A program made the translations under genes and the position numbers. The notes under the pieces were generated by a model, which was given only the letters and a program-made list of their open reading frames with translations, was not told the origin of the DNA and did no database searches. Shown here piece by piece: positions 50,351-57,945 of a stretch of 64,000 nucleotides of DNA (within the stretch, counting starts at the first letter, position 1; every line of letters begins with the position of its first letter). Origin of the DNA: Streptomyces cinnamoneus (GTDB taxonomy: Bacteria; Actinomycetota; Actinomycetes; Streptomycetales; Streptomycetaceae); contig NZ_BMVB01000019.1 of the NCBI RefSeq assembly GCF_014650495.1, positions 1 to 64,000 on the forward strand, written 5' to 3'.

Positions 50351-50569
50351 CTACAGGCGGTCGTCCAGATCATCCCGGATGTCGTCGAAGGACTGCTGAC
50401 GACCCTCCTGCTGCGACTGCTGTCCCTGCTTGCGCTCGCGCACCTTGTCCTGCGCCTGCTGGCCCTTCTGCTGCGCCTGCTGACCCTTCTGCTGCGCCTG
50501 CTGCTTGCCGCCCTGGGCCTTCTGCTTGGCCTGTTGCGCCTTGTTCTGCATCTCGTCCTTGATGCCCAT
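50351..50569 (-). CDS. Small Gln/Lys-rich repetitive helical protein
   Basis: A 72-residue, strongly hydrophilic protein starting MGIKDEMQNKAQQAKQKAQG, with three imperfect QQAQQKG repeats in the middle and an acidic tail SFDDIRDDLDDRL. Composition (over a third Gln/Lys, no Cys or Trp) suggests an extended helix or disordered protein like LEA or CsbD-type stress proteins; I cannot assign a family. GGAG lies about 9 nt before the ATG. It stands alone between a terminator and the SDR gene. Confidence 0.75.
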   Translation of the reverse strand: MGIKDEMQNKAQQAKQKAQGGKQQAQQKGQQAQQKGQQAQDKVRERKQGQQSQQEGRQQSFDDIRDDLDDRL

Positions 50570-50645
50570 GCGTGTTCACTCCTAGGGGAGGTCGGGGAAG
50601 TGGGCGAGACCAGCCTCACACGCCCGGACATACGCCGCATTTCGA

Positions 50646-51548
50646 TCAGTGACGCTGTGTGCCCGGGCGCCGGGCGGTCTCCTCGGCGTCCGCCGCGCCA
50701 CCCGCACCCACCAGGCCCATCCGCACGCCGGCCAGGCGTGGCCCGGCGCGCCGCATCTCCCGGGCGCCGCCCAGGGCGAGCAGGCCCGGCAGCACGCCCC
50801 GCAGCGGCTGCACGGCGCGCAGCCACGGCTGTGCGTAGACGTGCGCCGAGCGGCGCTCGATGCCGTCCACCAGCCGGTCGACGGCCGGGCCGAGGGGGTA
50901 GGTGCGGTTCGCGGGCCAGGGCAGCCGGGCGCGCAGGGCGCGCATCGCCTCGTTCTCGTCGGCGCCGCGCACCATGTCGGTGTCGGTCCAGCTCAGGTAG
51001 GCGACGCCGACGCGGACGCCGGTGTGGCCCACTTCGGCGCGCAGGCAGTGCGCGTACGCCTCCACGCCCGCCTTGGACGCGCAGTAGGCGCTCATCAGCG
51101 GTGCCGGGACGATCGCGGCGAGGGAGGCGATCTGCAGGAGGTAGCCGCGGCTCTCGGTGAGGTGCGGCAGGAAGGCGCGGCCCGTGACCGCGCTGCCGAC
51201 GAGGTTCACCTCGACGACGCGGCGCCAGGCGGCGGGGTCCGAGCCGGCCAGGGGCCCGCCCGTGGCCACCCCGGCGTTGGCGACGACGACGTCCACCCTG
51301 CCAAAACGGTCCTTCACCTCGGCCGCCACCCGGGTCATCGCCGCCTGGTCGGTGACGTCGGCGTGCCAGTGGGCGGCGGCGCCGGCCGGCAGCGACTCGG
51401 CGAGGCGGCGCAGCCCGTCGGGCTCCAGCCCGACGAGGGCCACGCGCGCCCCGCGCCCGGCGAGCTTGCGGGCCAGCGACTCCCCCACCCCGCGGGCGGC
51501 ACCGGTGACGACGGCGACCCGGCCGTCGAGGTGCGTACCGGCCCTCAT
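50646..51548 (-). CDS. Short-chain dehydrogenase/reductase co-transcribed with a BVMO
   Basis: A 300-residue SDR with VVTGAARGVGESLARKLAGR near residue 13, NAGVA near residue 90, the catalytic Ser in LLQIASLAAIVP and the YCASK pair. A C-terminal extension of about 50 residues is basic and Leu/Gly-rich and may associate with membrane. Its ATG overlaps the monooxygenase stop as ATGA (51545-51548). BVMO-SDR pairs are common for oxidation of alcohols to ketones and then esters; that pathway is inferred. Confidence 0.9.
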   Translation of the reverse strand: MRAGTHLDGRVAVVTGAARGVGESLARKLAGRGARVALVGLEPDGLRRLAESLPAGAAAHWHADVTDQAAMTRVAAEVKDRFGRVDVVVANAGVATGGPLAGSDPAAWRRVVEVNLVGSAVTGRAFLPHLTESRGYLLQIASLAAIVPAPLMSAYCASKAGVEAYAHCLRAEVGHTGVRVGVAYLSWTDTDMVRGADENEAMRALRARLPWPANRTYPLGPAVDRLVDGIERRSAHVYAQPWLRAVQPLRGVLPGLLALGGAREMRRAGPRLAGVRMGLVGAGGAADAEETARRPGTQRH

Positions 51549-53062
51549 CGCGCGGCCTCCGTCCGGGCGGGCGCGCGGCGGGCGTGGCCGGGGGCGCGCA
51601 GGACGTGGTACTCGCTGAAGTCGATGCGCCGGGTGACCCTGCGGAACTCGGCGGTGGTGCCGGGCCAGACCGTGGTGTTGCGGCCGCCCGCGTCCAGATA
51701 CCAGCTGTCGCAGCCGGTGTTCCAGACGGTGCGCGTCATGCGCTGCTGGAGCATGTGGTTCCAGGCGCGGACGGCGGAGGGGCGGGCGTCGAGGGCGGCC
51801 CGGCCGCCGAGGGCGTCGAGCTGGCGCAGGTAGTCGGCCATGTAGTTCAGCTGGGCCTCGATCATGAGGATCATCGAGCTGTTCCCGAGGCCGGTGTTGG
51901 GGCCGATGATGGTGAGGAAGTTGGGGAAGCCGGCGGCGCTGGTGCCGCGCAGGGCCGCCATGCCGTCCTTCCACTCCTCGGCGAGGGTGGTGCCGCCCGC
52001 GCCGGTGACCCGCTGGGCGATCGGCATGTCGGTGATGCGGAAGCCGGTGCCGAAGACGATCGCGTCGGCCTCGGCCTCGGTGCCGTCGGCGGCGACGAGC
52101 GTGGAGCCGCGCACCTCGGCGAGGCCGGAGGCGACGACGTCGACGTTGGGGCGGGCGAGGGCGGGGTAGTAGTCGTTGGACAGCAGGATGCGCTTGCAGC
52201 CGATGCGGTAGTCCGGCAGGAGCTTGGCGCGCAGCGCCGGGTCCTTGACGCCCTTGCGCAGGTGGGAGACGGCCAGTCGCTCTATGAACCCGAGCCGGTC
52301 GGGATGCTTGGTGAACAGGCCCACCTGCAACTCCCGTGCGCTCCACAGCAGTCCGCGGCGCAGCGCCCGGGTGGCCGGGACCCGTTCGTGCAGCCACCGC
52401 TCGGCACCGGTGATCCGGCGGTCGGCGCGCGGCAGGACCCAGGCCGGGGTGCGCTGGAAGAGGGTCAGGCGCTCGACGTCCGGCTGGATGCTGGGGACGA
52501 TCTGGATGGCGGAGGCCCCGGTGCCGATCATCGCGACGCGCTTGCCGCGCAGCTCGAAGCCGTGGTCCCAGCGGGCGGAGTGGAAGACGGCGCCGGGGAA
52601 GGAGTCCAGCCCCGTCACGCCGGGCACCTTGGGATCGGACAGCGGCCCGGTGGCGGAGACGACGACGTCGGCGCTGTAGGGGCCGTCCGCCGTCCCGAGC
52701 TCCCACCGCAGCCCGTCGGCGTCCCAACGGATGCTGTGCACCTCGGCGTTGAGCCGCAGGTGCGGGCGGAGGCCGAAGGTGTCGGTGACCCGCTCCAGGT
52801 AGGCGCGGATGTGCGGCTGGCCGGAGAAGTTGCGCGGCCAGGCGGGGTTCGGGGCGAAGGAGAAGGAGTACAGGTGGGAGGGGACGTCGCAGGCGCAGCC
52901 GGGGTAGGTGTTGTCCCGCCAGGTGCCGCCGACGGCGTCGGCGCGCTCCAGGACGACGAAGTCGGTGATGCCCTCGCGACGCAGCCGTACCGCCGCGCCC
53001 AGCCCGCCGAACCCCGAACCGATCACCGCCACCCGTACGTGCCGCCGTACGTGCTCGACCAT
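51545..53062 (-). CDS. Flavin-containing Baeyer-Villiger-type monooxygenase
   Basis: A 505-residue NADPH-dependent flavoenzyme that inserts oxygen next to ketones. The FAD motif is VAVIGSGFGGLGAAVRL near residue 10; GTWRDNTYPGCACDVPSHLYS is the class-typical segment. The BVMO fingerprint FxGxxxHxxxW appears as FPGAVFHSARW near residue 150, and the NADPH motif VAMIGTGASAIQIVP follows it. GGGAGG precedes ATG 53062. It is divergent from a MerR gene with an inverted repeat between them. Substrate unknown. Confidence 0.93.
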   Translation of the reverse strand: MVEHVRRHVRVAVIGSGFGGLGAAVRLRREGITDFVVLERADAVGGTWRDNTYPGCACDVPSHLYSFSFAPNPAWPRNFSGQPHIRAYLERVTDTFGLRPHLRLNAEVHSIRWDADGLRWELGTADGPYSADVVVSATGPLSDPKVPGVTGLDSFPGAVFHSARWDHGFELRGKRVAMIGTGASAIQIVPSIQPDVERLTLFQRTPAWVLPRADRRITGAERWLHERVPATRALRRGLLWSARELQVGLFTKHPDRLGFIERLAVSHLRKGVKDPALRAKLLPDYRIGCKRILLSNDYYPALARPNVDVVASGLAEVRGSTLVAADGTEAEADAIVFGTGFRITDMPIAQRVTGAGGTTLAEEWKDGMAALRGTSAAGFPNFLTIIGPNTGLGNSSMILMIEAQLNYMADYLRQLDALGGRAALDARPSAVRAWNHMLQQRMTRTVWNTGCDSWYLDAGGRNTTVWPGTTAEFRRVTRRIDFSEYHVLRAPGHARRAPARTEAAR

Positions 53063-53089
53063 GCCGCCTCCCGAGAGCCTGCCTGCCCG

Positions 53090-53115
53090 ACTGCGCCAGT
53101 AATCACTGGCGCAGT
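53090..53115. promoter_or_regulatory. Perfect inverted repeat in the BVMO/MerR divergent region
   Basis: ACTGCGCCAGT (53090-53100), AATC, then ACTGGCGCAGT (53105-53115): 11-bp arms with a 4-bp spacer. It sits 28 bp before the monooxygenase start and 81 bp before the MerR start. It is the natural binding site for the adjacent regulator. Confidence 0.75.
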
Positions 53116-53196
53116 GGGAGCGTAAGGCAGGTGTCGGCCGGGGCGATAGAGGCACGAGGCGGCGGGCTCCCGGCCGTTCGCACGTAGGCTTCCGGC

Positions 53197-53973
53197 GTGG
53201 CGAACGACGAGAGGGCCTTGGGCGGCAGCGGCGGTGGCGGTGGCGGTGGCGAGCGCGAATACCGCATGGCGGAGCTGGCGGACAAGGCCGGCATCACCGT
53301 CCGCACGCTGCGCTTCTACCGCGAGCGCAAGCTCATCCCGCCGCCGCGCCGCGAGGGCCGCATCGCCTGGTACGGCGAACACCACCTCGCCCGGCTGCGC
53401 ACCATCGCCGCCCTGCTGGAACGCGGCCACACCCTCGGCGGCATCGCCGAACTGCTGACGGCCTTCGAGTGCGGACGCGACGTGGGCGAACTCCTGGGCC
53501 TGGCGGAGGCGGCCATCACCACCCCCTGGTCGGAGGAGGCGGCGATCCGCCTCACCCCCGAGGAGCTCGCCGACCGCTTCGCGGGCCAGATCACCCCGGA
53601 GAACCTCACCGCCGCACTGGAGCTCGGCTACCTCGCGGCGGACGGCGACGAGATCGTCCACATCAGCCGCCGCCTCCTCGACGCCTCGACCGACCTCGTC
53701 CGCCAGGGCGTCCCGCTCTCCGCCGTCCTCACCGCCGCCCACGAGGTGCGCGCCCACGCGGACGCCCTGGCCGAGACGTTCACCGCGCTCGTCCGCACCC
53801 ACGTCCTGGCGCAGTCCCCGGACGTCCCCGCATCCCTGGAGCGCCTGCGCCCCATCGCCCGCACGGTCGTCGACGCCGAGCTCTCCCTAGCCATGGACCG
53901 CCGCCTCCGCAGGGAGCTGACGCCGAACGCGGAGAAGCGGCAGCCCCCGGGCGGGGCCCACCGCTTCCCTTAG
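53197..53973 (+). CDS. MerR-family regulator
   Basis: A 258-residue regulator. After a Gly-rich N-terminus, the MerR winged helix spans about residues 20-90 (YRMAELADKAGITVRTLRFYRERKLIPPP, HHLARLRTIAALLERGHTLGGI). The C-terminal domain of about 150 residues is helical and resembles TipAL/TetR-like sensor domains rather than a metal-binding tail; no Cys cluster is present. GTG start. Divergent to the BVMO-SDR operon, it probably controls that operon through the dyad at 53090-53115. Confidence 0.88.
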   Translation: MANDERALGGSGGGGGGGEREYRMAELADKAGITVRTLRFYRERKLIPPPRREGRIAWYGEHHLARLRTIAALLERGHTLGGIAELLTAFECGRDVGELLGLAEAAITTPWSEEAAIRLTPEELADRFAGQITPENLTAALELGYLAADGDEIVHISRRLLDASTDLVRQGVPLSAVLTAAHEVRAHADALAETFTALVRTHVLAQSPDVPASLERLRPIARTVVDAELSLAMDRRLRRELTPNAEKRQPPGGAHRFP

Positions 53974-53987
53974 GTCCTACCGCTTCT

Positions 53988-54041
53988 CCCGGGCTTGCTC
54001 AGGTACCCCGGGCTTGCTCAGGTCGCCCGGGCTTGCTCAGG
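53988..54041 (-). repeat. Three 19-bp repeats carrying the exonuclease III stop codon
   Basis: CCCGGGCTTGCTCAGG recurs at 53988, 54007 and 54026 (19-bp period). On the coding strand each copy carries TGA, the one at 54039-54037 being the real stop. Because 19 is not a multiple of three, the three TGAs lie in three different frames. Confidence 0.85.
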
Positions 54042-54828
54042 CTCCGTACGCGACGGTCACCGGCGCGTGGTCGCTCCACCGCTCGGCATGGCTGGCGGCG
54101 CGCTCCACGCGGGCCTTCAGGGCGCGGTCCGCGAGACCGGGGGTGGCGACCTGGTAGTCGATGCGCCAGCCCGAGTCGTTGTCGAAGGCGCGGCCGCGGT
54201 AGGACCACCACGAGTAGGGACCCTCGACGCCCGGGTGGAGGGCGCGGACGACGTCCACGTACTCCGCGAAGACCTTGGTCAGCCACTCCCGCTCCTCGGG
54301 GAGGAAGCCTGCGCTCTTGCGGTTGGCCTTCCAGTTCTTGAGGTCGGCCTCCGTGTGGGCGATGTTCCAGTCGCCGCAGACCACGACCTCGCGGCCGTCC
54401 GCCGCCGCCCGGGCCTTCAGGGCCACCAGGTACGGCAGGAACTCCGCCATGAAGCGTTCCTTCTCGTCCTGCCGCTCCGTGCCCACCTCGCCCGAGGGCA
54501 GGTAGAGGCTGGCCACCGTCACGCCCGGCAGGTCGATCTCGGCGTAGCGGCCGCTGCCGTCGAACTCCGCCGAGCCGAAGCCGATCCGCACCGCGTCCGG
54601 CTCACGCCGGGAGTAGAGCGAGACGCCCGCCCGGCCCTTGGCCGCCGCCGGGGCGTGCACGACGTGCCAGCCGTCGGGGTCGCGCACCTCGTCCGGGAGC
54701 TGGTGGGCCTCGGCGCGCACTTCCTGGAGGCAGACCACGTCGGCCTCGGTCTGCGCCAGCCACTCGACGAAGCCCTTCTTCGCGGCGGCGCGCAGTCCGT
54801 TCACATTTGCGGTGGTAACGGTGAGCAT
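54037..54828 (-). CDS. xthA: Exodeoxyribonuclease III (AP endonuclease)
   Basis: Mg-dependent DNA repair nuclease that cleaves at abasic sites and removes 3' blocks. The 263-residue protein has LTVTTANVNGLRAAAKKGF at the start, the metal-binding Glu in CLQEVRAEAHQLP, CGDWNIAHTEADLKN, and the terminal SDHAPVTV with the catalytic Asp-His pair. The ATG at 54828 gives the standard MLTVTTANVNG opening. It is divergent from the GNAT gene by about 67 nt. Its 3' end has been duplicated as short repeats. Confidence 0.94.
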   Translation of the reverse strand: MLTVTTANVNGLRAAAKKGFVEWLAQTEADVVCLQEVRAEAHQLPDEVRDPDGWHVVHAPAAAKGRAGVSLYSRREPDAVRIGFGSAEFDGSGRYAEIDLPGVTVASLYLPSGEVGTERQDEKERFMAEFLPYLVALKARAAADGREVVVCGDWNIAHTEADLKNWKANRKSAGFLPEEREWLTKVFAEYVDVVRALHPGVEGPYSWWSYRGRAFDNDSGWRIDYQVATPGLADRALKARVERAASHAERWSDHAPVTVAYGA

Positions 54829-54895
54829 CCGGGCACGATACCGACTCCCGGAAACCCCTGCCGACCGGCGGCCGTCCGCCCGTACCATCGCCGGC

Positions 54896-55369
54896 ATGGA
54901 GATCATGCCCGTCGCCTACGACCACCCCGACGCCCTGAAGCTCAATGACCAGGTGCAATTGGAGTACGCCGAGCGGTACGGCGACGGCGATCTCACCCCC
55001 CTGGACCCCGCACAGTTCGCCCCGCCACGTGGCCTGTATCTCATCGCCTACGACGACGGCACCCCCCTCGCCACCGGCGGCTGGCGCGCCATGGAGCGCA
55101 ACGCCGAGGGCTACGCGGACGGCGACGCCGAGCTCAAGCGCATGTACGTGGTGCCCGGGGCCCGCGGCCGGGGCCTGGCACGCCGCATCCTGGCCGTCCT
55201 GGAGGACAGCGCACGGCAGGCGGGACGGCTGCGCATGGTGCTGGAGACGGGCAACCGGCAGCCGGAGGCCATAGCCCTCTACACCTCCAGCGGGTACGTC
55301 CCCGCCGTGCCGAAGTTCGGCCTCTACCGCTCCTACGACAGCAGCCGCTGCTTCAGCAAACCGCTCTGA
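54896..55369 (+). CDS. GNAT-family N-acetyltransferase
   Basis: A 157-residue acyltransferase. Beta-4 and the acetyl-CoA loop read AELKRMYVVPGARGRGLARRIL (the RGRGLA pyrophosphate loop), followed by ALYTSSGY in the last third, all typical of GNAT enzymes. ATG 54896 or the ATG three codons later may start it. Substrate unknown; close relatives are simply called GNAT proteins. Confidence 0.9.
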   Translation: MEIMPVAYDHPDALKLNDQVQLEYAERYGDGDLTPLDPAQFAPPRGLYLIAYDDGTPLATGGWRAMERNAEGYADGDAELKRMYVVPGARGRGLARRILAVLEDSARQAGRLRMVLETGNRQPEAIALYTSSGYVPAVPKFGLYRSYDSSRCFSKPL

Positions 55370-55385
55370 CCGGCCGGGGGCCGCC

Positions 55386-55901
55386 CTAGGCCGGCCGCCC
55401 GCCTCCGTCGTGGCCCGCCGCGATCGCCGCCTCCACCTCCGCCCGCACCCGCTCCGCCGGGTACCGCCGGACCTCGCCGAACGGCGCGAGCACCCGGTCG
55501 GTCGTCTCCGGACTCTCCTCGCGGACCTCGGCCATCAGGACCGTGCTGCCCGGCGGCACCTCCGCCGCCAGCATCTCCAGCGCCGCGGAGGAGGCGGTGG
55601 CCGCACGGGCGTCGTGGACGCCGCCGATCAGGCCGCCCGCCCCGAAGCCGACGAGGACGCCGAGCGGCCCGCCGAGGATGCCCAGCAGGCCGCCGAGCAG
55701 ACCGCCCAGGGCGAACGCGGGGGCCGTACCGGTGTTGTCGGCCGCGTCGGGGAAGTCCAGGGCACCCTCCGCGTCCCGTGCGATCACCGCACCCTCGCGC
55801 AGCGTGATGTCGCCTTCGGCGTGCGCCTGGCGCAGGGCGTCCAGCGCCCGGTGGCCCTTGCGCGGGCTGTCGGCGTTGAGGAACAGGACGTTGTCGTTCA
55901 C
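55386..55901 (-). CDS. DUF1269-like membrane protein
   Basis: A 171-residue protein with an N-terminal alpha/beta segment (NDNVLFLNADSPRKGHRAL) and a central Gly-rich hairpin of two short spans (FALGGLLGGLLGILGGPLGVLVGFGAGGLIGG). The C-terminal domain has TVLMAEVREESPETTDRVL. This layout is that of DUF1269, poorly understood membrane-associated proteins. The GTG at 55901 is chosen since the conserved domain begins there. It lies 37 nt after the histidine kinase gene on the same strand. Confidence 0.78.
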   Translation of the reverse strand: MNDNVLFLNADSPRKGHRALDALRQAHAEGDITLREGAVIARDAEGALDFPDAADNTGTAPAFALGGLLGGLLGILGGPLGVLVGFGAGGLIGGVHDARAATASSAALEMLAAEVPPGSTVLMAEVREESPETTDRVLAPFGEVRRYPAERVRAEVEAAIAAGHDGGGRPA

Positions 55902-55938
55902 AGCTTCCACTGTTGGGCCTGTTCCCCTCCCCCGCACC

Positions 55939-57177
55939 TCAGTCGCCGCCCTCCGGGCCCGCCTCCTCCGCCGCCCGCACCGCATCCGTCAGGTCCAGCG
56001 TCGCCTCGGCCCCGCCGCCCGCCGGGTTGGCGAAGGCCAGCCCCGCCCCCAGCACCTTCGCCTGGCCCACCGCGATCGTCAGCCCCAGGCCGAGCCCCGC
56101 GCCCGAGCCCGTGCGGAACCGCTGCGGCCCGCTGGCCAGCAGCTGCGCCGGAAAGCCGGGCCCGCCGTCCCGCACGCGTACGAGCCCGCCGTCGACCTCC
56201 GCGACCACCGGAGCGTTCCCGTGCCGGAAGGCGTTGGTGACGAGGTTGGTGAGTATCCGCTCCACCCGGCGGGCGTCCGTCTCGACCAGGCAGTCGTGCA
56301 CGATCCGCACCTCCGCCGCCTCCTGCCCGGGCCCCGCCGCCCCCCGCACCGCCCGCCGGGTCAGCTCGCCCAGCGCCCGTACGTCCGTGTCGGCGCGCTC
56401 GGCGTCGCCGTCGAGCCGGGCCACCTCCAGGACGTCCTCCATCAGCGAGCGCACCCGCTGCGCCCGCTCGCGGACCATCTCCGCGGGCCGGCCCGGCGGC
56501 AGCAGCTCGGCGGCGGCCACCAGGCCCGCGACGGGGGTGCGCAGTTCGTGGGCGATGTTGGCGGTGACCTCGCGCTCGGCCTGCAGCCGCGCGGCCAGCG
56601 CGTCGGCCATGGTGTTGACGGCGTGGATCAGCCGGGCGATCTCGTCCTTGCCGCCCCGCGGCCGCAGCCGGGCCCCGGCGTCGCCGTCCGCGATGCGCTC
56701 GGCGGTCCGCGCGGAGGCGTTCAGACGGCGGCCGACGACGGTCGCCAGGCCCACCCCGACGATGCCGGCCAGGACCGTGCCCGCCCCTCCGGCCAGCCAC
56801 AGGTCCTCGTCCAGTCCCTCAAGGTTGCGGGCCTGCCGCCGGTAGGAGTGCTTGAGGACGACGATGTCGCCGCGGACGCGCGTCGCACCCCACAGGACCG
56901 GCTCGGGACCGGACCGGTCCAGGTAGGTGGCGCGCTGCCCCTTCTGGGCGGCCCGGCGCAGCGGCTCGGGCATCCGGTAGGGGTTGAGGAGGACGCGGGG
57001 GCGGTCGACCCCGGCGGCGTGGTCCTCGGCCGCCGAAAGCACCCGCTGGTCGAGGCTGTCGCGCGCGGTCTCCAGCTGGTTGGCGGCGGTGCGGTGGTGC
57101 ACGACGAGGCCGATGAGAGCGGCGACCAGTGCGGCCGTGGCGGTGATCGCCACCCCGATCTTCGTGCGCAGACCCAT
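55939..57177 (-). CDS. Sensor histidine kinase without adjacent response regulator
   Basis: A 412-residue membrane kinase: span 1 (about residues 7-27), an extracytoplasmic sensor domain of about 100 residues, span 2 (LAGGAGTVLAGIVGVGLATVV), HAMP, the H-box NIAHELRTPVAGL near residue 205, N-box ILTNLVTNAFRHGN, and a G-rich ATP lid (RDGGPGFP, GSGAGLGLGLTIA). The usual response-regulator gene is missing on either side; instead a lipoprotein gene precedes it by 39 nt. The layout recalls CseA-CseC of the cell-envelope SigE system minus CseB, but homology to that system is not established. Confidence 0.9.
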   Translation of the reverse strand: MGLRTKIGVAITATAALVAALIGLVVHHRTAANQLETARDSLDQRVLSAAEDHAAGVDRPRVLLNPYRMPEPLRRAAQKGQRATYLDRSGPEPVLWGATRVRGDIVVLKHSYRRQARNLEGLDEDLWLAGGAGTVLAGIVGVGLATVVGRRLNASARTAERIADGDAGARLRPRGGKDEIARLIHAVNTMADALAARLQAEREVTANIAHELRTPVAGLVAAAELLPPGRPAEMVRERAQRVRSLMEDVLEVARLDGDAERADTDVRALGELTRRAVRGAAGPGQEAAEVRIVHDCLVETDARRVERILTNLVTNAFRHGNAPVVAEVDGGLVRVRDGGPGFPAQLLASGPQRFRTGSGAGLGLGLTIAVGQAKVLGAGLAFANPAGGGAEATLDLTDAVRAAEEAGPEGGD

Positions 57178-57216
57178 CGGATGCAGACTCCTCGGCTCCT
57201 CGGCGGCGGTCGCCGG

Positions 57217-57684
57217 CTACGGCGTGGGGACGAAGAGCCGCAGGCCGCGCAGCTCGTCGGATTGCTCGGGCGGGAGCCCCTCGGCGACGACGGTGGCCCG
57301 GCCGTAGTAAGCGGAACGTTCCTGCCGGACCACGCCGCTGAGCACGACCCGGGCCCGGTACGGCGTGTCCCGGCAGCCCGGCCGGCACCAGGCACCGGCC
57401 ACGCCGCCCGTCGCCTCGGCGGTCGCCCCGCCCCAGGACCGCCAGCGCAGATCCGTCAGCCGCACGGAGTCCCCGATCTCCAGGGAGGCGGGGCCGCGCA
57501 GCGCGGGCCGGCCCGGGCCCTCGGTGACGTACACCGGGCCGGCGGTGGCCGAGGCCGTGGGCGCCGGGCCCGCCACCTTGAGCCCGCCGGGGTCGGCGCA
57601 CCCGCAGAGCAGTCCGCCCAGCAGCCCGGCGGCGAGGGCCGTGGCGCCGGACATCACGGGGAGTGGTCGCACGGGATTCCTCAT
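57217..57684 (-). CDS. Putative lipoprotein upstream of the sensor kinase
   Basis: A 155-residue exported protein with a lipoprotein-type signal (core GATALAAGLLGGLLCGC, the modified Cys being probably the last). The mature part is a small beta-rich domain with GDSVRLTDLRWRSWGG and a Cys pair in WCRPGCRDTP. It is the first gene of a likely operon with the histidine kinase and could act as its accessory sensor. The family is not recognised. Confidence 0.75.
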   Translation of the reverse strand: MRNPVRPLPVMSGATALAAGLLGGLLCGCADPGGLKVAGPAPTASATAGPVYVTEGPGRPALRGPASLEIGDSVRLTDLRWRSWGGATAEATGGVAGAWCRPGCRDTPYRARVVLSGVVRQERSAYYGRATVVAEGLPPEQSDELRGLRLFVPTP

Positions 57685-57945
57685 GCCGGTGTGACGGGGA
57701 CGGGGCGGAACTGGTTGTACGGAAGCCGCGCGAGCGGAGGTTGAGCGGGCAGAGCCGAGCTGGGCTGACGGGCGGGCTTAGCAGGTCGGAACGGGCCCGT
57801 GGGGCCATTCGTGCCAAATGTAACCGGCGTGGCTGGTTCGCCGCCCGCGCCCTTGACCGATTCCCGACGCGGGCTCATAGGATCTCGGCGCTCAAGTGGT
57901 CCAGTCCAGCCCGTCGCCGCAGTGCCACGGCCCCGGAGGTCACTC

